5,737 bases of DNA from contig JAGOEF010000116.1 in assembly GCA_017997855.1 (NCBI GenBank), positions 1-5,737 of the forward strand, read 5' to 3'. Each line of letters begins with the position of its first letter. Positions within the stretch are counted from its first letter, which is position 1. The DNA comes from Bacteroidales bacterium. GTDB lineage: Bacteria; Bacteroidota; Bacteroidia; Bacteroidales; ML635J-15. Under the pieces are notes generated by a model. That model did no database searches. It was not told the origin of the DNA and saw only the letters and a program-made list of their open reading frames with translations. Below are positions 1 to 5,737 of the stretch, in pieces. The translations under genes and the position numbers were made by a program.

Positions 1-1059
1 TACGAGTACCTCGATGAACTCAGATTTCTGGCCGAAACGGCAGGCATCGAAACTACCAGAGTTTTTACGCAGAAACTTGAGAAACCCAGTTCAACCTATT
101 ATATAGGTAAAGGAAAACTCGAAGAAATTAAAAACTACGTACTCGAAAACCGCATCGGGTTTGCCATTTTCGACGATGAGCTGAGTCCAACCCAACTTCG
201 TAATATCGAAAATTCCATCGAAGTACGGGTTCTCGACCGCACCCATTTAATTCTTGATATTTTTGCTATGCGCGCCAAAACCTCATATGCAAAAACTCAG
301 GTAGAACTTGCTCAGTACCAGTATTTACTTCCCCGATTAACCCGTCTTTGGACTCATCTCGAGCGTCAGCGGGGAGGTATCGGACTGCGAGGACCCGGTG
401 AAACCGAAATAGAAACCGACCGAAGGGTAATTCGCGACCGCATTGCATACCTAAAAGAAGAACTCAAGCAAATCGACAAACAAATGCTGGTTCAACGCAA
501 GAACCGGGGTAAGGTAATCAGGGTGGCTCTGGTAGGCTATACCAATGCCGGAAAATCGACATTGATGAATGTACTGAGTAAATCGGAAGTTTTTGCCGAA
601 AACAAACTGTTTGCCACCCTCGACACCACAACGCGAAAAGTGGTAATTAATAATTTGCCATTCTTACTTTCCGACACCGTTGGATTCATTCGTAAACTTC
701 CACATCATTTGGTGGAATCGTTTAAATCGACCCTTGACGAAACCCGCGATTCCGATTTATTGATTCATGTAGCCGATATATCGCATCCATCGCATACCGA
801 TCATATCGAATCGGTAAAATCGACCTTACGGGAACTGGGTGTACATGAAAAACCGTTACTGATGGTTTTTAATAAAACCGATTTATTTTCATCCGAAACT
901 GAGGAGCTTGCACCCGAACAACTACAGATTGCACGCGAAAATTCACCTTGTTTATTTGTTTCAGCCAAAACCGGCCTGCACATTGCTGAACTAAAAGAAA
1001 TACTATTTGAAAAAGTTAGGGAACTTCACTTTGAGCGGTATCCCTACAATACGATTTAA
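1..1059 (+). CDS. hflX: GTPase HflX, 5' end cut by the window edge
   Basis: HflX is a cytoplasmic GTPase that binds the 50S subunit and splits stalled or heat-damaged ribosomes. The frame is open from base 1 and gives 352 residues; the true start lies upstream, and the usual family length suggests a few dozen residues are missing. In-window residues about 1-125 form the N-terminal HflX domain, including YYIGKGKLEEI and the LDRTHLILDIF segment. The family signature GPGETEIETDRR starts at residue 131 and leads into a charged helical linker. The G domain follows: G1 GYTNAGKST (179-187), G3 DTVGF (225-229), G4 NKTD (291-294) and G5 SAK (321-323). The protein ends soon after the G domain with no long tail. 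It converges with birA across 6 nt, and no terminator is visible between them. The family assignment is secure. Confidence 0.97.
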   Translation, partial: YEYLDELRFLAETAGIETTRVFTQKLEKPSSTYYIGKGKLEEIKNYVLENRIGFAIFDDELSPTQLRNIENSIEVRVLDRTHLILDIFAMRAKTSYAKTQVELAQYQYLLPRLTRLWTHLERQRGGIGLRGPGETEIETDRRVIRDRIAYLKEELKQIDKQMLVQRKNRGKVIRVALVGYTNAGKSTLMNVLSKSEVFAENKLFATLDTTTRKVVINNLPFLLSDTVGFIRKLPHHLVESFKSTLDETRDSDLLIHVADISHPSHTDHIESVKSTLRELGVHEKPLLMVFNKTDLFSSETEELAPEQLQIARENSPCLFVSAKTGLHIAELKEILFEKVRELHFERYPYNTI

Positions 1060-1065
1060 GCCAGG

Positions 1066-1785
1066 TTAAATCAACCACTCAATTTCTTTGAACCAAAAGT
1101 ATTGATTCGTACCATCGGGCATAATCATAATGATTTGTCCATTGTCGGTTACACCCGCATTAATGGCTGTTTTTACGATATCGCCGTGTCGGAAACAGAC
1201 CTTCTGATTCATGGCAAACAAATGCTTATGATATAAGCGCCTGAGTCTGAAATTATCGTAACGCATAGCGGCACTGTAGAATTCCATAAATCGGTTCAGC
1301 TCATCACTTGTTGAATATTCAAGCGAAGTTTCCAGTAACATCGAAGTGGATTTTTGCTGAAGTCCCAAAGGGAAAACCGATGCATTTACATTCAGGCCAA
1401 TGCCTGTAATTGAGTCGGAAATATAATTGCCCATCATTGTGTTTTCGATGAGGATACCTGCAATTTTCTTACGATTTACTAATATATCGTTAGGCCATTT
1501 AATCTGTGCGCGTATGCCCCGGCTGAAAAGGTATTTAACCACTGCCACCGAAGCTACCTGAGTTAATTCGAAAAAACGGGCAACCTCAAAATGCTCCGGA
1601 AAATTTACTATCGAAAACAACAGGTTTTCGTCGGCAAGGCTATACCAGCTATTACCCTGTTGTCCACGCCCCAGGGTTTGAAATCCTGACTGTACTACAT
1701 CGTGGTTGTTGCAGGATTTCGATTGTATCAGGCGCCTGGCCTCCAGGTTTGTCGAATCGGTTGATGGGAGGTATATTATTGTCAT
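1066..1785 (-). CDS. birA: Biotin--[acetyl-CoA-carboxylase] ligase, monofunctional
   Basis: This enzyme makes biotinyl-AMP and transfers biotin to the carrier lysine of acyl-CoA carboxylases. I chose the ATG at 1785 (239 residues) because the protein then opens with the family's first strand, IIYLPSTDSTN (3-13). A longer in-frame reading from a TTG at 1824 would translate straight through a transcription terminator. Key motifs are the biotin/ATP loop GRGQQGNSW (39-47), KWPNDIL (96-102, catalytic-type Lys96), KKIAGILIE (106-114) and GIGLNVN (128-134). A short C-terminal domain ends in FKEIEWLI. No N-terminal helix-turn-helix is present, so this is the ligase-only form and not the E. coli-type repressor. 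The loop differs from the E. coli GRGRRGRKW; I believe such forms are common in Bacteroidota. No Shine-Dalgarno sequence is seen. The terminator of the preceding gene ends 6 nt before this start. Confidence 0.95.
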   Translation of the reverse strand: MTIIYLPSTDSTNLEARRLIQSKSCNNHDVVQSGFQTLGRGQQGNSWYSLADENLLFSIVNFPEHFEVARFFELTQVASVAVVKYLFSRGIRAQIKWPNDILVNRKKIAGILIENTMMGNYISDSITGIGLNVNASVFPLGLQQKSTSMLLETSLEYSTSDELNRFMEFYSAAMRYDNFRLRRLYHKHLFAMNQKVCFRHGDIVKTAINAGVTDNGQIIMIMPDGTNQYFWFKEIEWLI

Positions 1786-1791
1786 TCTGCG

Positions 1792-1821
1792 AAAAAAAAG
1801 CTGCACGACAAACGCGCAGCT
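1792..1821 (-). terminator. Rho-independent terminator after the small beta-barrel gene, abutting birA
   Basis: Read on the minus strand, 1821-1813 (AGCTGCGCG) pairs with 1807-1799 (CGTGCAGCT). This is a 9-bp stem with one G-U wobble and a 5-nt loop (1812-1808). The stem is followed by seven further T residues (1798-1792). It lies 22 nt after the stop of the outer-membrane gene that ends at 1844 and 6 nt before the birA ATG. The stem, loop and U-tract fit a textbook intrinsic terminator. Whether it is constitutive or regulates entry into birA cannot be read from sequence alone. Confidence 0.85.
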
Positions 1822-1843
1822 CAATGTTTTATCAGTTAGTTAA

Positions 1844-2617
1844 CTATTGAATACGATATTTCAAACCTATTTTGAAGCCACCAATTAACGGATTGGTTTT
1901 GAAACGTTCCTTTTCGTTTACATCATTCTGGTTATCTTCAGGAACATAAGGGCTTTCGGAAGTTAAGCCCAGTCCATTAACACCCTGAAGGTCGGTGAAA
2001 ATGTATTGAAAACGAACACCAAAATTCAGCGCAAGCTTGTCTTCCCATAAATCGATATCCGAGCCAAAACCCATGGCCAAGCCAAAACCTTTGTTTTTAA
2101 ATAGTTCCTGTACATCCCGGGTTCCATTAGGGACAACTCCGGCAACCATTATCATATCTTTATACCAGTAAGGAAATAAATTGCTTTCGTTTTCGAGATC
2201 CATAGTATAATCCACGGAAGTTACAAGCTGTAATACAGGTCCGATTTCGAAATACGATTTTTCACCAAACTTAGCCAGCAACGGTAAATCAATAGTTTTC
2301 ATGATAATCTTCGAATTGTAATCGTTATAATTATCGGTACCAAAATAATTAAGTCGTCCTGTGTATTTCTGAACTATTTTCCCAAAGTTCACATCAAGCT
2401 CAAGACCAACATTATCAATAAAATTATAGCCCAACACAAGGCCATAGTAATGACCAAACGAAGGGTCAATATCCTGACCTGAACCATCGTCAAATACCTG
2501 TGGGTTCATCAACCAGGTTGAATTATAGGCAAAGTTTAAACCGGCATAGGCTCCTTTTTGGGCATATAAACCAAAACCCAACACGAGAAAAGCGGCAAGA
2601 AAAATCAGTTTTTTCAT
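1844..2617 (-). CDS. Small outer-membrane beta-barrel protein (PorT / OMP_b-brl type)
   Basis: This is a predicted 257-residue secreted protein. It has a signal peptide (KK, then a hydrophobic stretch, likely cleaved after YAQ at residue 20). It then shows alternating hydrophobic/polar strands ending in Gly or aromatic residues: GAYAGLNFAYNSTW (22-35), YYGLVLGYNFIDNVGLELDVNFG (58-79), IDLPLLAKFG (109-118), SYFEIGPVLQLVTSVDY (121-137), FGLAMGFGSDIDLWEDKLALNFGVRFQYIF (178-207) and a last strand GGFKIGLKYRI. The IDLPLLAKFG followed by a GP-containing strand is typical of the eight-stranded barrels often labelled 'PorT family' or 'outer membrane beta-barrel domain' in Bacteroidota. The last residue is Gln, not the aromatic often seen at barrel C-termini. 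Specific function is unknown; PorT itself serves type IX secretion, but I see nothing that ties this paralogue to it. It lies 45 nt after the pagL-like gene on the same strand and is followed by a strong terminator. Confidence 0.85.
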   Translation of the reverse strand: MKKLIFLAAFLVLGFGLYAQKGAYAGLNFAYNSTWLMNPQVFDDGSGQDIDPSFGHYYGLVLGYNFIDNVGLELDVNFGKIVQKYTGRLNYFGTDNYNDYNSKIIMKTIDLPLLAKFGEKSYFEIGPVLQLVTSVDYTMDLENESNLFPYWYKDMIMVAGVVPNGTRDVQELFKNKGFGLAMGFGSDIDLWEDKLALNFGVRFQYIFTDLQGVNGLGLTSESPYVPEDNQNDVNEKERFKTNPLIGGFKIGLKYRIQ

Positions 2618-2643
2618 AATTCTTAAAATTTAAAATTACCCTT

Positions 2644-2674
2644 CAAAAATAATCGAAAATATTCAGAAAGCAAT
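2644..2674 (-). promoter_or_regulatory. Candidate Bacteroidota-type promoter for the small beta-barrel gene
   Basis: On the minus strand, TATTTTTG (2651-2644) matches the Bacteroidota -7 consensus TAnnTTTG. ATTG (2674-2671) sits 19 nt upstream, the expected distance for the -33 TTTG/TTG element. Transcription would start about 20 nt before the ATG at 2617. The -33 element falls just inside the last codons of the upstream gene. The region is AT-rich, so a chance match is possible. Confidence 0.4.
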
Positions 2675-3823
2675 ACTTATGGCACATTCTAAAAAATCGG
2701 CCTGACCAAAATTCGATTTAATATACACACCGGCCATCACATCGAAGTGTTGCTCAATGGGTTTAAAAAAGTGATATTGCAAGCCCAGTTTATTACTGTT
2801 GAACGATTTAATGGTTTCATCGAGGCTGAGTGTGTTGTCGTAATACAGGGCATATTTCCGGTAAAATGGTTTGTAAATATCGAATCCCAGCTCGGTGTAA
2901 ACACCAATTTTTCCAAATAAAAATTCGTGTGCAGCAAATACAGTAATCATACAACTTTCGTTGAAAAGCGTATTTACCTCATGCACTTCCTGATCGAGCA
3001 TAAAATGATAAAAGCTATCATAATAGGTGAAATTTACACCGAATGATAAAAAAGCAATCGGTGAATAATTGTGAGCCAGTGCAATCGACAACACCTGATT
3101 CACATACACCGGTCCACCCCATGGCTTTGCCGATTCGCCAAACTGATGAAATCCCAAACCATAGCGAACCACTCCTTTCGAACGCGCATCATCGAATGCC
3201 AGTTTCGACCTTACCTGATATTTTGGCTCTTCGCGGAACCAATAGTTTGTACCCAGCATCACATAGGGCATATTTATCCCCAGATTCGGCAAGCGGGTAT
3301 GTCCGTTCGAAAAATGAATTACACCGGCCTGCAGACAAGCCGACCATTGCGACGAGACTTTATACCTGAAAAGCAAATCAGCGGCACCTGTAGCTGTACA
3401 ATACGATCCGATGAGCATATTCTGGGGATTATCTTCAGGATGATAAATCTTATTAAAAAAAGCAATTCCCAAACCAGCCGAAATTCTCATTTCGTACTTC
3501 TTTTTTTCTTTCAGAATAAAACCAAAATCGGGATAAACAGCAAAAATGCTTCCCAATGCCAAATTTGTATTATGCGAAAAAAATGCATTCACCGAAACAT
3601 AAGGATAATTGTAGTTTTTATTCCATGATTTATTGTCGGTGAGGCGATTACCGTAACGTATCCGCAACTGATAATTTGGACCATAATCGGGGAGACCCGA
3701 ATAACCGGGCAAAATATAAGCACTTCCAATATCGCACTGTAAAAAAGGATCTTTCTGGGCAGAAATGGTATACACCGAACTAACGGTAAAAAGAAAAATA
3801 ATAATATATCGAAAAAAATTCAT
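2663..3823 (-). CDS. PagL-like lipid A deacylase / acyloxyacyl hydrolase family outer-membrane protein
   Basis: PagL-type enzymes remove the 3-O acyl chain of lipid A in the outer membrane. This 386-residue protein has a signal peptide likely cleaved after SAQ (residue 23), barrel-like alternating strands, and a C-terminal Phe (ECAISIAF), a classic outer-membrane end. The diagnostic segment HFSNGHTRLPNLGIN (170-184) lines up without gaps with the P. aeruginosa PagL active-site loop as I remember it: His170 and Ser172 match catalytic His126 and Ser128, and Asn173, Pro179, Asn180 and Gly182 also fit. The position of catalytic Glu140 is Asn184 here. Pseudomonas PagL has only about 150 mature residues; this protein has about 180 more after the motif, with further barrel-like strands of unknown role. 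Its start is 8 nt after the nadA stop, so the two are probably one transcript. The family call is good. Activity and substrate are inferred and uncertain because of the Asn. Confidence 0.78.
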   Translation of the reverse strand: MNFFRYIIIFLFTVSSVYTISAQKDPFLQCDIGSAYILPGYSGLPDYGPNYQLRIRYGNRLTDNKSWNKNYNYPYVSVNAFFSHNTNLALGSIFAVYPDFGFILKEKKKYEMRISAGLGIAFFNKIYHPEDNPQNMLIGSYCTATGAADLLFRYKVSSQWSACLQAGVIHFSNGHTRLPNLGINMPYVMLGTNYWFREEPKYQVRSKLAFDDARSKGVVRYGLGFHQFGESAKPWGGPVYVNQVLSIALAHNYSPIAFLSFGVNFTYYDSFYHFMLDQEVHEVNTLFNESCMITVFAAHEFLFGKIGVYTELGFDIYKPFYRKYALYYDNTLSLDETIKSFNSNKLGLQYHFFKPIEQHFDVMAGVYIKSNFGQADFLECAISIAF

Positions 3824-3831
3824 CCTTTGAT

Positions 3832-4770
3832 TTATTCCGACAAAGTCAACATTCTGAGTATTGAATGCCGTGCTTTTTCGGCAGTTTCATTATCTACCTG
3901 AACCTCGAATTCTTCGTTTAACAGCGAATTGTAGAGCTTTTCGATACTATTCAGTTTCATATAACTGCAATCATTGCAAGCGCATGTGCTGTCGTTGCCC
4001 GGAACCGGAATAAACACAGCATCGGGTCGGGCTTTTTTCATCTGATGCAAAATACCCGATTCGGTAGCAACCAAAAACATATTGTCTTTCGATTGACTTG
4101 AATATTTTAGCAATGCCGAAGTAGATCCAATATAATCGGCAAGCATGCGCACAGGGGGTTCACATTCAGGATGAGCCAGAACAATGGCTTCGGGATGTTT
4201 CGTTTTAAGCGTCAAAAGAGCTTCCAGACTGAATTGCTCGTGTACATGGCAGGCACCATTGTAGAGTACCATATTTCGTCCCGTAACCGAGTTAATATAA
4301 TTACCCAGATTCCGGTCGGGCGCAAAAATTATGGCCTGATCCTGGGGTAATGAATTCACAATTTTCATGGCATTCGATGAGGTAACCACGATATCGGTCA
4401 TTGCTTTAATGGCTGCTGAAGTATTTACGTACGAAACAACAATGTGACCCGGGTGTTTTTTAATAAACGCACTGAATTCATCGGGTTTGCACGAATCGGC
4501 CAGCGAACAACCCGCTGCGGGATCGGGAATAAGTACTTTTTTTCCGGGTGAGAGTATTTTGGCTGTTTCGGCCATAAAATACACACCTAAAAAAACAATA
4601 ATATCGGCTTGGGTAGTGGCTGCCTGTTGTGATAGCTGAAGACTATCACCCGTAAAATCAGAAATATCCTGTAATTCTCCGCTTATGTAGTAGTGTCCTA
4701 GAATAATTGCATTCTTTTCTCTTTTTAAACGAAAAATCTCTTTTTTAAAAAATTCGTTATCTCTTATCAT
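3832..4770 (-). CDS. nadA: Quinolinate synthase NadA
   Basis: NadA is a cytoplasmic [4Fe-4S] enzyme that condenses iminoaspartate with dihydroxyacetone phosphate to quinolinate in de novo NAD synthesis. The 312 residues match the compact NadA form and show its three pseudo-repeated domains. Visible landmarks are ILGHYYISGELQDISDFTGDS (23-43, with substrate-site His26 and Tyr28), AGCSLADSC (86-94), NGACHVHEQ (171-179), AHPECEPPVR (199-208) and CACNDCSYMKLN (263-274). The likely cluster ligands are Cys88, Cys174 and Cys268. Cys265 and Cys268 form a CxxC, but the full CxxCxxC of E. coli NadA is absent. The ATG at 4770 gives the expected N-terminus just ahead of the first domain. No nadB or nadC is adjacent in the window, so the iminoaspartate source must be encoded elsewhere. 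The gene heads a probable transcript with the pagL-like gene. Confidence 0.97.
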   Translation of the reverse strand: MIRDNEFFKKEIFRLKREKNAIILGHYYISGELQDISDFTGDSLQLSQQAATTQADIIVFLGVYFMAETAKILSPGKKVLIPDPAAGCSLADSCKPDEFSAFIKKHPGHIVVSYVNTSAAIKAMTDIVVTSSNAMKIVNSLPQDQAIIFAPDRNLGNYINSVTGRNMVLYNGACHVHEQFSLEALLTLKTKHPEAIVLAHPECEPPVRMLADYIGSTSALLKYSSQSKDNMFLVATESGILHQMKKARPDAVFIPVPGNDSTCACNDCSYMKLNSIEKLYNSLLNEEFEVQVDNETAEKARHSILRMLTLSE

Positions 4771-4858
4771 TTGTATTTTATTCTTTTTAAATTCTTAAAT
4801 GGAATGCTGATGATTATTGTGTGTTAAATCGGTTTACAATTTTCGACAGTTTTATTTG

Positions 4859-4866
4859 CAAAAGTA
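4859..4866 (-). promoter_or_regulatory. Candidate -7 promoter element upstream of nadA
   Basis: On the minus strand TACTTTTG (4866-4859) matches the Bacteroidota -7 motif TAnnTTTG, about 90 nt before the nadA ATG. I found no clear TTTG/TTG at the expected -33 spacing, so the call is weak. A start here would give an untranslated leader of roughly 80 nt that is AT-rich and shows no convincing riboswitch-like fold. Confidence 0.28.
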
Positions 4867-4981
4867 ATTTATTAAAAGTAATACCGCTTTGTTAACAGTA
4901 CATTTTCGCAGCATCGGTTGATTATGAGATGCTTGAAAAAAAGATTGAACAATTGTTAATATCTGAATTCACCGTCCTTTT

Positions 4982-5155
4982 TTAATAAATACATTTACCC
5001 CGGAAATTGAATTTTAGTTGATGATTTGTTAAGTGTTTTTTAATTTTTTCTAATGAAATTCTCTTGCTTTTTTCGCTGAGTTCATCATATAGTTTTAATA
5101 TTGAAACCTGAAAGATATTTTTATCAGCAGATGTTAATTGATATTCACCAAACAT
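4982..5155 (-). CDS. Unrecognised 57-residue reading frame, possibly a gene remnant
   Basis: I do not recognise this protein. From an ATG at 5155 it runs 57 residues, beginning MFGEYQLTSADKNIFQ and ending KFNFRGKCIY. It has a lysine-rich, probably helical middle (about residues 19-42, with KLYDELSEKSKRI) and no signal peptide or membrane segment. The frame stays open for 14 codons upstream of the ATG (to 5197), reading HLQNIDLSTDSG before the Met. That stretch looks protein-like, so the frame may be the 3' end of a decayed gene and not a complete small gene; an in-frame TAA lies at 5200-5198. No good Shine-Dalgarno or TAnnTTTG element precedes the ATG. The amino-acid mix is protein-like, but the low GC content and shortness leave chance a real possibility. 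Confidence 0.33.
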   Translation of the reverse strand: MFGEYQLTSADKNIFQVSILKLYDELSEKSKRISLEKIKKHLTNHQLKFNFRGKCIY

Positions 5156-5226
5156 TCCTGAATCGGTTGATAAATCAATGTTTTGTAAATGAGTCCTTTA
5201 GGTTTTTGCGCTCCTATTATCGTTTT

Positions 5227-5268
5227 GAGCACCAGTAAATTAACCGATTGTTAATAACCCGGGTGCGC
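5227..5268 (-). repeat. Nested inverted repeat directly downstream of the tyrS stop
   Basis: GCACC (5229-5233) can pair with GGTGC (5262-5266), enclosing a second stem ATTAAC/GTTAAT (5239-5244 with 5250-5255) with a 5-nt loop. It begins immediately after the tyrS TAA, so it could stabilise or end the tyrS transcript. Neither strand has a proper U-tract after the stem, so I do not call it an intrinsic terminator. Confidence 0.3.
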
Positions 5269-5737
5269 TTATTTGGCCACTATCAGGTAGTAGTCTTTCT
5301 TTCCTTTTTGCACCACGATAAACTTACCCGAAATGAGTGAATCCACGTGGATAATTCCGTTTACATCGGTATATTTTTGCTTGTTAATGCTGAGCCCGTT
5401 TCCCTGAATGCTGCGCCTCAGTTCGCCTTTTGACGGAAAAACCGGAGCATTTTCGGTAAGCAGCTGCATAAGTGCTATTCCGTTTTCGAATTCGCTTTTA
5501 GCCACTTCGAATACCGGAACCCCTTCGAAAACGGCGAGTAATGTTTTTTCATCAAGCGATGCCAGCTGGTCGGCGGTTCCTTTGCCGAAGAGCATTTCTG
5601 ATGCAGCCACAGCTGTGTTGTATTCTTCGGTGGAATGAACCATACAGGTGATTTGTTCCGCCAGTTTTTTTTGCAGCAGGCGCAGGTGTGGTTCGTTCCG
5701 GTGGGCGGCTGTGAGTTCTTCGATTTCCTGTTGCTGC
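5269..5737 (-). CDS. tyrS: Tyrosyl-tRNA synthetase, C-terminal part (5' end beyond the window)
   Basis: TyrS charges tRNA-Tyr with tyrosine in the cytoplasm. Only the last 155 residues are here, and the frame remains open to base 5737 with no stop. The visible part starts in the anticodon-recognition region: EIEELTAAH, LQKKLAEQIT, then MVHSTEEYNTAVAASEMLFG, which is typical of bacterial TyrS. It ends with the S4 RNA-binding domain: PSKGELRRSIQGNGLSINK around in-window residues 101-119, followed by the closing strands FIVVQKGKKDYYLIVAK. The catalytic HIGH and KMSKS motifs lie in the missing part, which should be about 270-280 residues by family length. The stop TAA is at 5271-5269. The next annotated gene on this strand, nadA, is about 500 nt away, so tyrS is probably its own transcription unit. 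Confidence 0.95.
   Translation of the reverse strand, partial: QQQEIEELTAAHRNEPHLRLLQKKLAEQITCMVHSTEEYNTAVAASEMLFGKGTADQLASLDEKTLLAVFEGVPVFEVAKSEFENGIALMQLLTENAPVFPSKGELRRSIQGNGLSINKQKYTDVNGIIHVDSLISGKFIVVQKGKKDYYLIVAK

Larger units (their letters stand above)
4771..5268. other. AT-rich intergenic region between tyrS and nadA
   Basis: This 498-bp stretch is clearly more AT-rich than the flanking genes. It contains a candidate promoter for nadA, an unrecognised 57-codon frame on the minus strand, and a nested inverted repeat just after tyrS. There is also a short stem of 6 bp (4910-4915 with 4928-4933) with a 12-nt loop and no U-tract on its 3' side. I see no tRNA, no known riboswitch, no insertion-sequence ends and no direct-repeat array. 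Confidence 0.7.

Noticed and set aside
263..266. The ATG at 268 as the start of hflX.
   Set aside because: The frame is open and clearly HflX-like from base 1; this Met is internal to the N-terminal domain.
1862..1869. Minus-strand TAGGTTTG, a perfect TAnnTTTG match upstream of birA.
   Set aside because: It encodes the conserved last strand of the barrel (IGLKYRI), has no -33 partner, and a transcript from it would meet the terminator before birA.
3043..3628. Long plus-strand open frames (up to 185 codons) opposite the pagL-like gene.
   Set aside because: They are antisense to a well-supported outer-membrane gene, have implausible composition and show no motif.
4910..4933. Stem AGCATC/GATGCT with a 12-nt loop next to an A-run.
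   Set aside because: On the plus strand the stem is followed by A residues, and on the minus strand the T-run precedes the stem, so it is not a terminator.
4929..4985. Plus-strand 18-codon frame MLEKKIEQLLISEFTVLF.
   Set aside because: It looks protein-like but is too short, has no start signal, and nothing follows it in frame; chance or a fossil.
4827..5249. Four copies of ATCGGTT/AACCGAT in the AT-rich gap.
   Set aside because: Spacing and orientation are irregular, and the same 7-mer also occurs inside genes here (for example in birA), so it is not a convincing site family.
5408..5638. Plus-strand 76-codon frame, serine-rich.
   Set aside because: It is a shadow of the tyrS C-terminus on the opposite strand.

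Overview
The window looks like a chromosomal housekeeping segment from a member of the Bacteroidota, probably Bacteroidales-like. I infer this from the protein styles (a stand-alone biotin ligase, a PagL-like outer-membrane protein of about 390 residues, small beta-barrels with signal peptides ending in AQ), from the near absence of Shine-Dalgarno sequences, and from matches to the Bacteroidota -7 promoter motif TAnnTTTG. Genus cannot be read from the sequence.

Layout. Positions 1-1059 (+) hold all but the N-terminus of the ribosome-associated GTPase HflX. It converges, with a 6-nt gap, on a minus-strand run that reads right to left: tyrS (5737-5269, C-terminal part only), an AT-rich region of about 500 bp (5268-4771), nadA (4770-3832), a PagL-like lipid A deacylase-family gene (3823-2663), a small outer-membrane beta-barrel gene (2617-1844), a strong intrinsic terminator (1821-1792), and birA (1785-1066).

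How the genes relate. nadA and the pagL-like gene are 8 nt apart and probably co-transcribed. The beta-barrel gene follows after 45 nt, possibly with its own promoter inside the 3' end of the pagL-like gene. The terminator closes this unit, yet its U-tract ends only 6 nt before the birA ATG. birA must therefore depend on read-through, on a promoter overlapping the hairpin, or on initiation very close to its start codon. NadA makes quinolinate for NAD, BirA attaches biotin to acyl-CoA carboxylases, TyrS charges tRNA-Tyr, and HflX splits stalled ribosomes. The two outer-membrane proteins belong to envelope biology, so the cluster is not one pathway.

Points of interest. These are the terminator/birA start arrangement, an Asn where the PagL catalytic Glu is expected, and an unrecognised 57-codon reading frame in the AT-rich gap. 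I see no mobile element with recognisable ends, no CRISPR array, no tRNA or rRNA, and no clear defence or other novel system.
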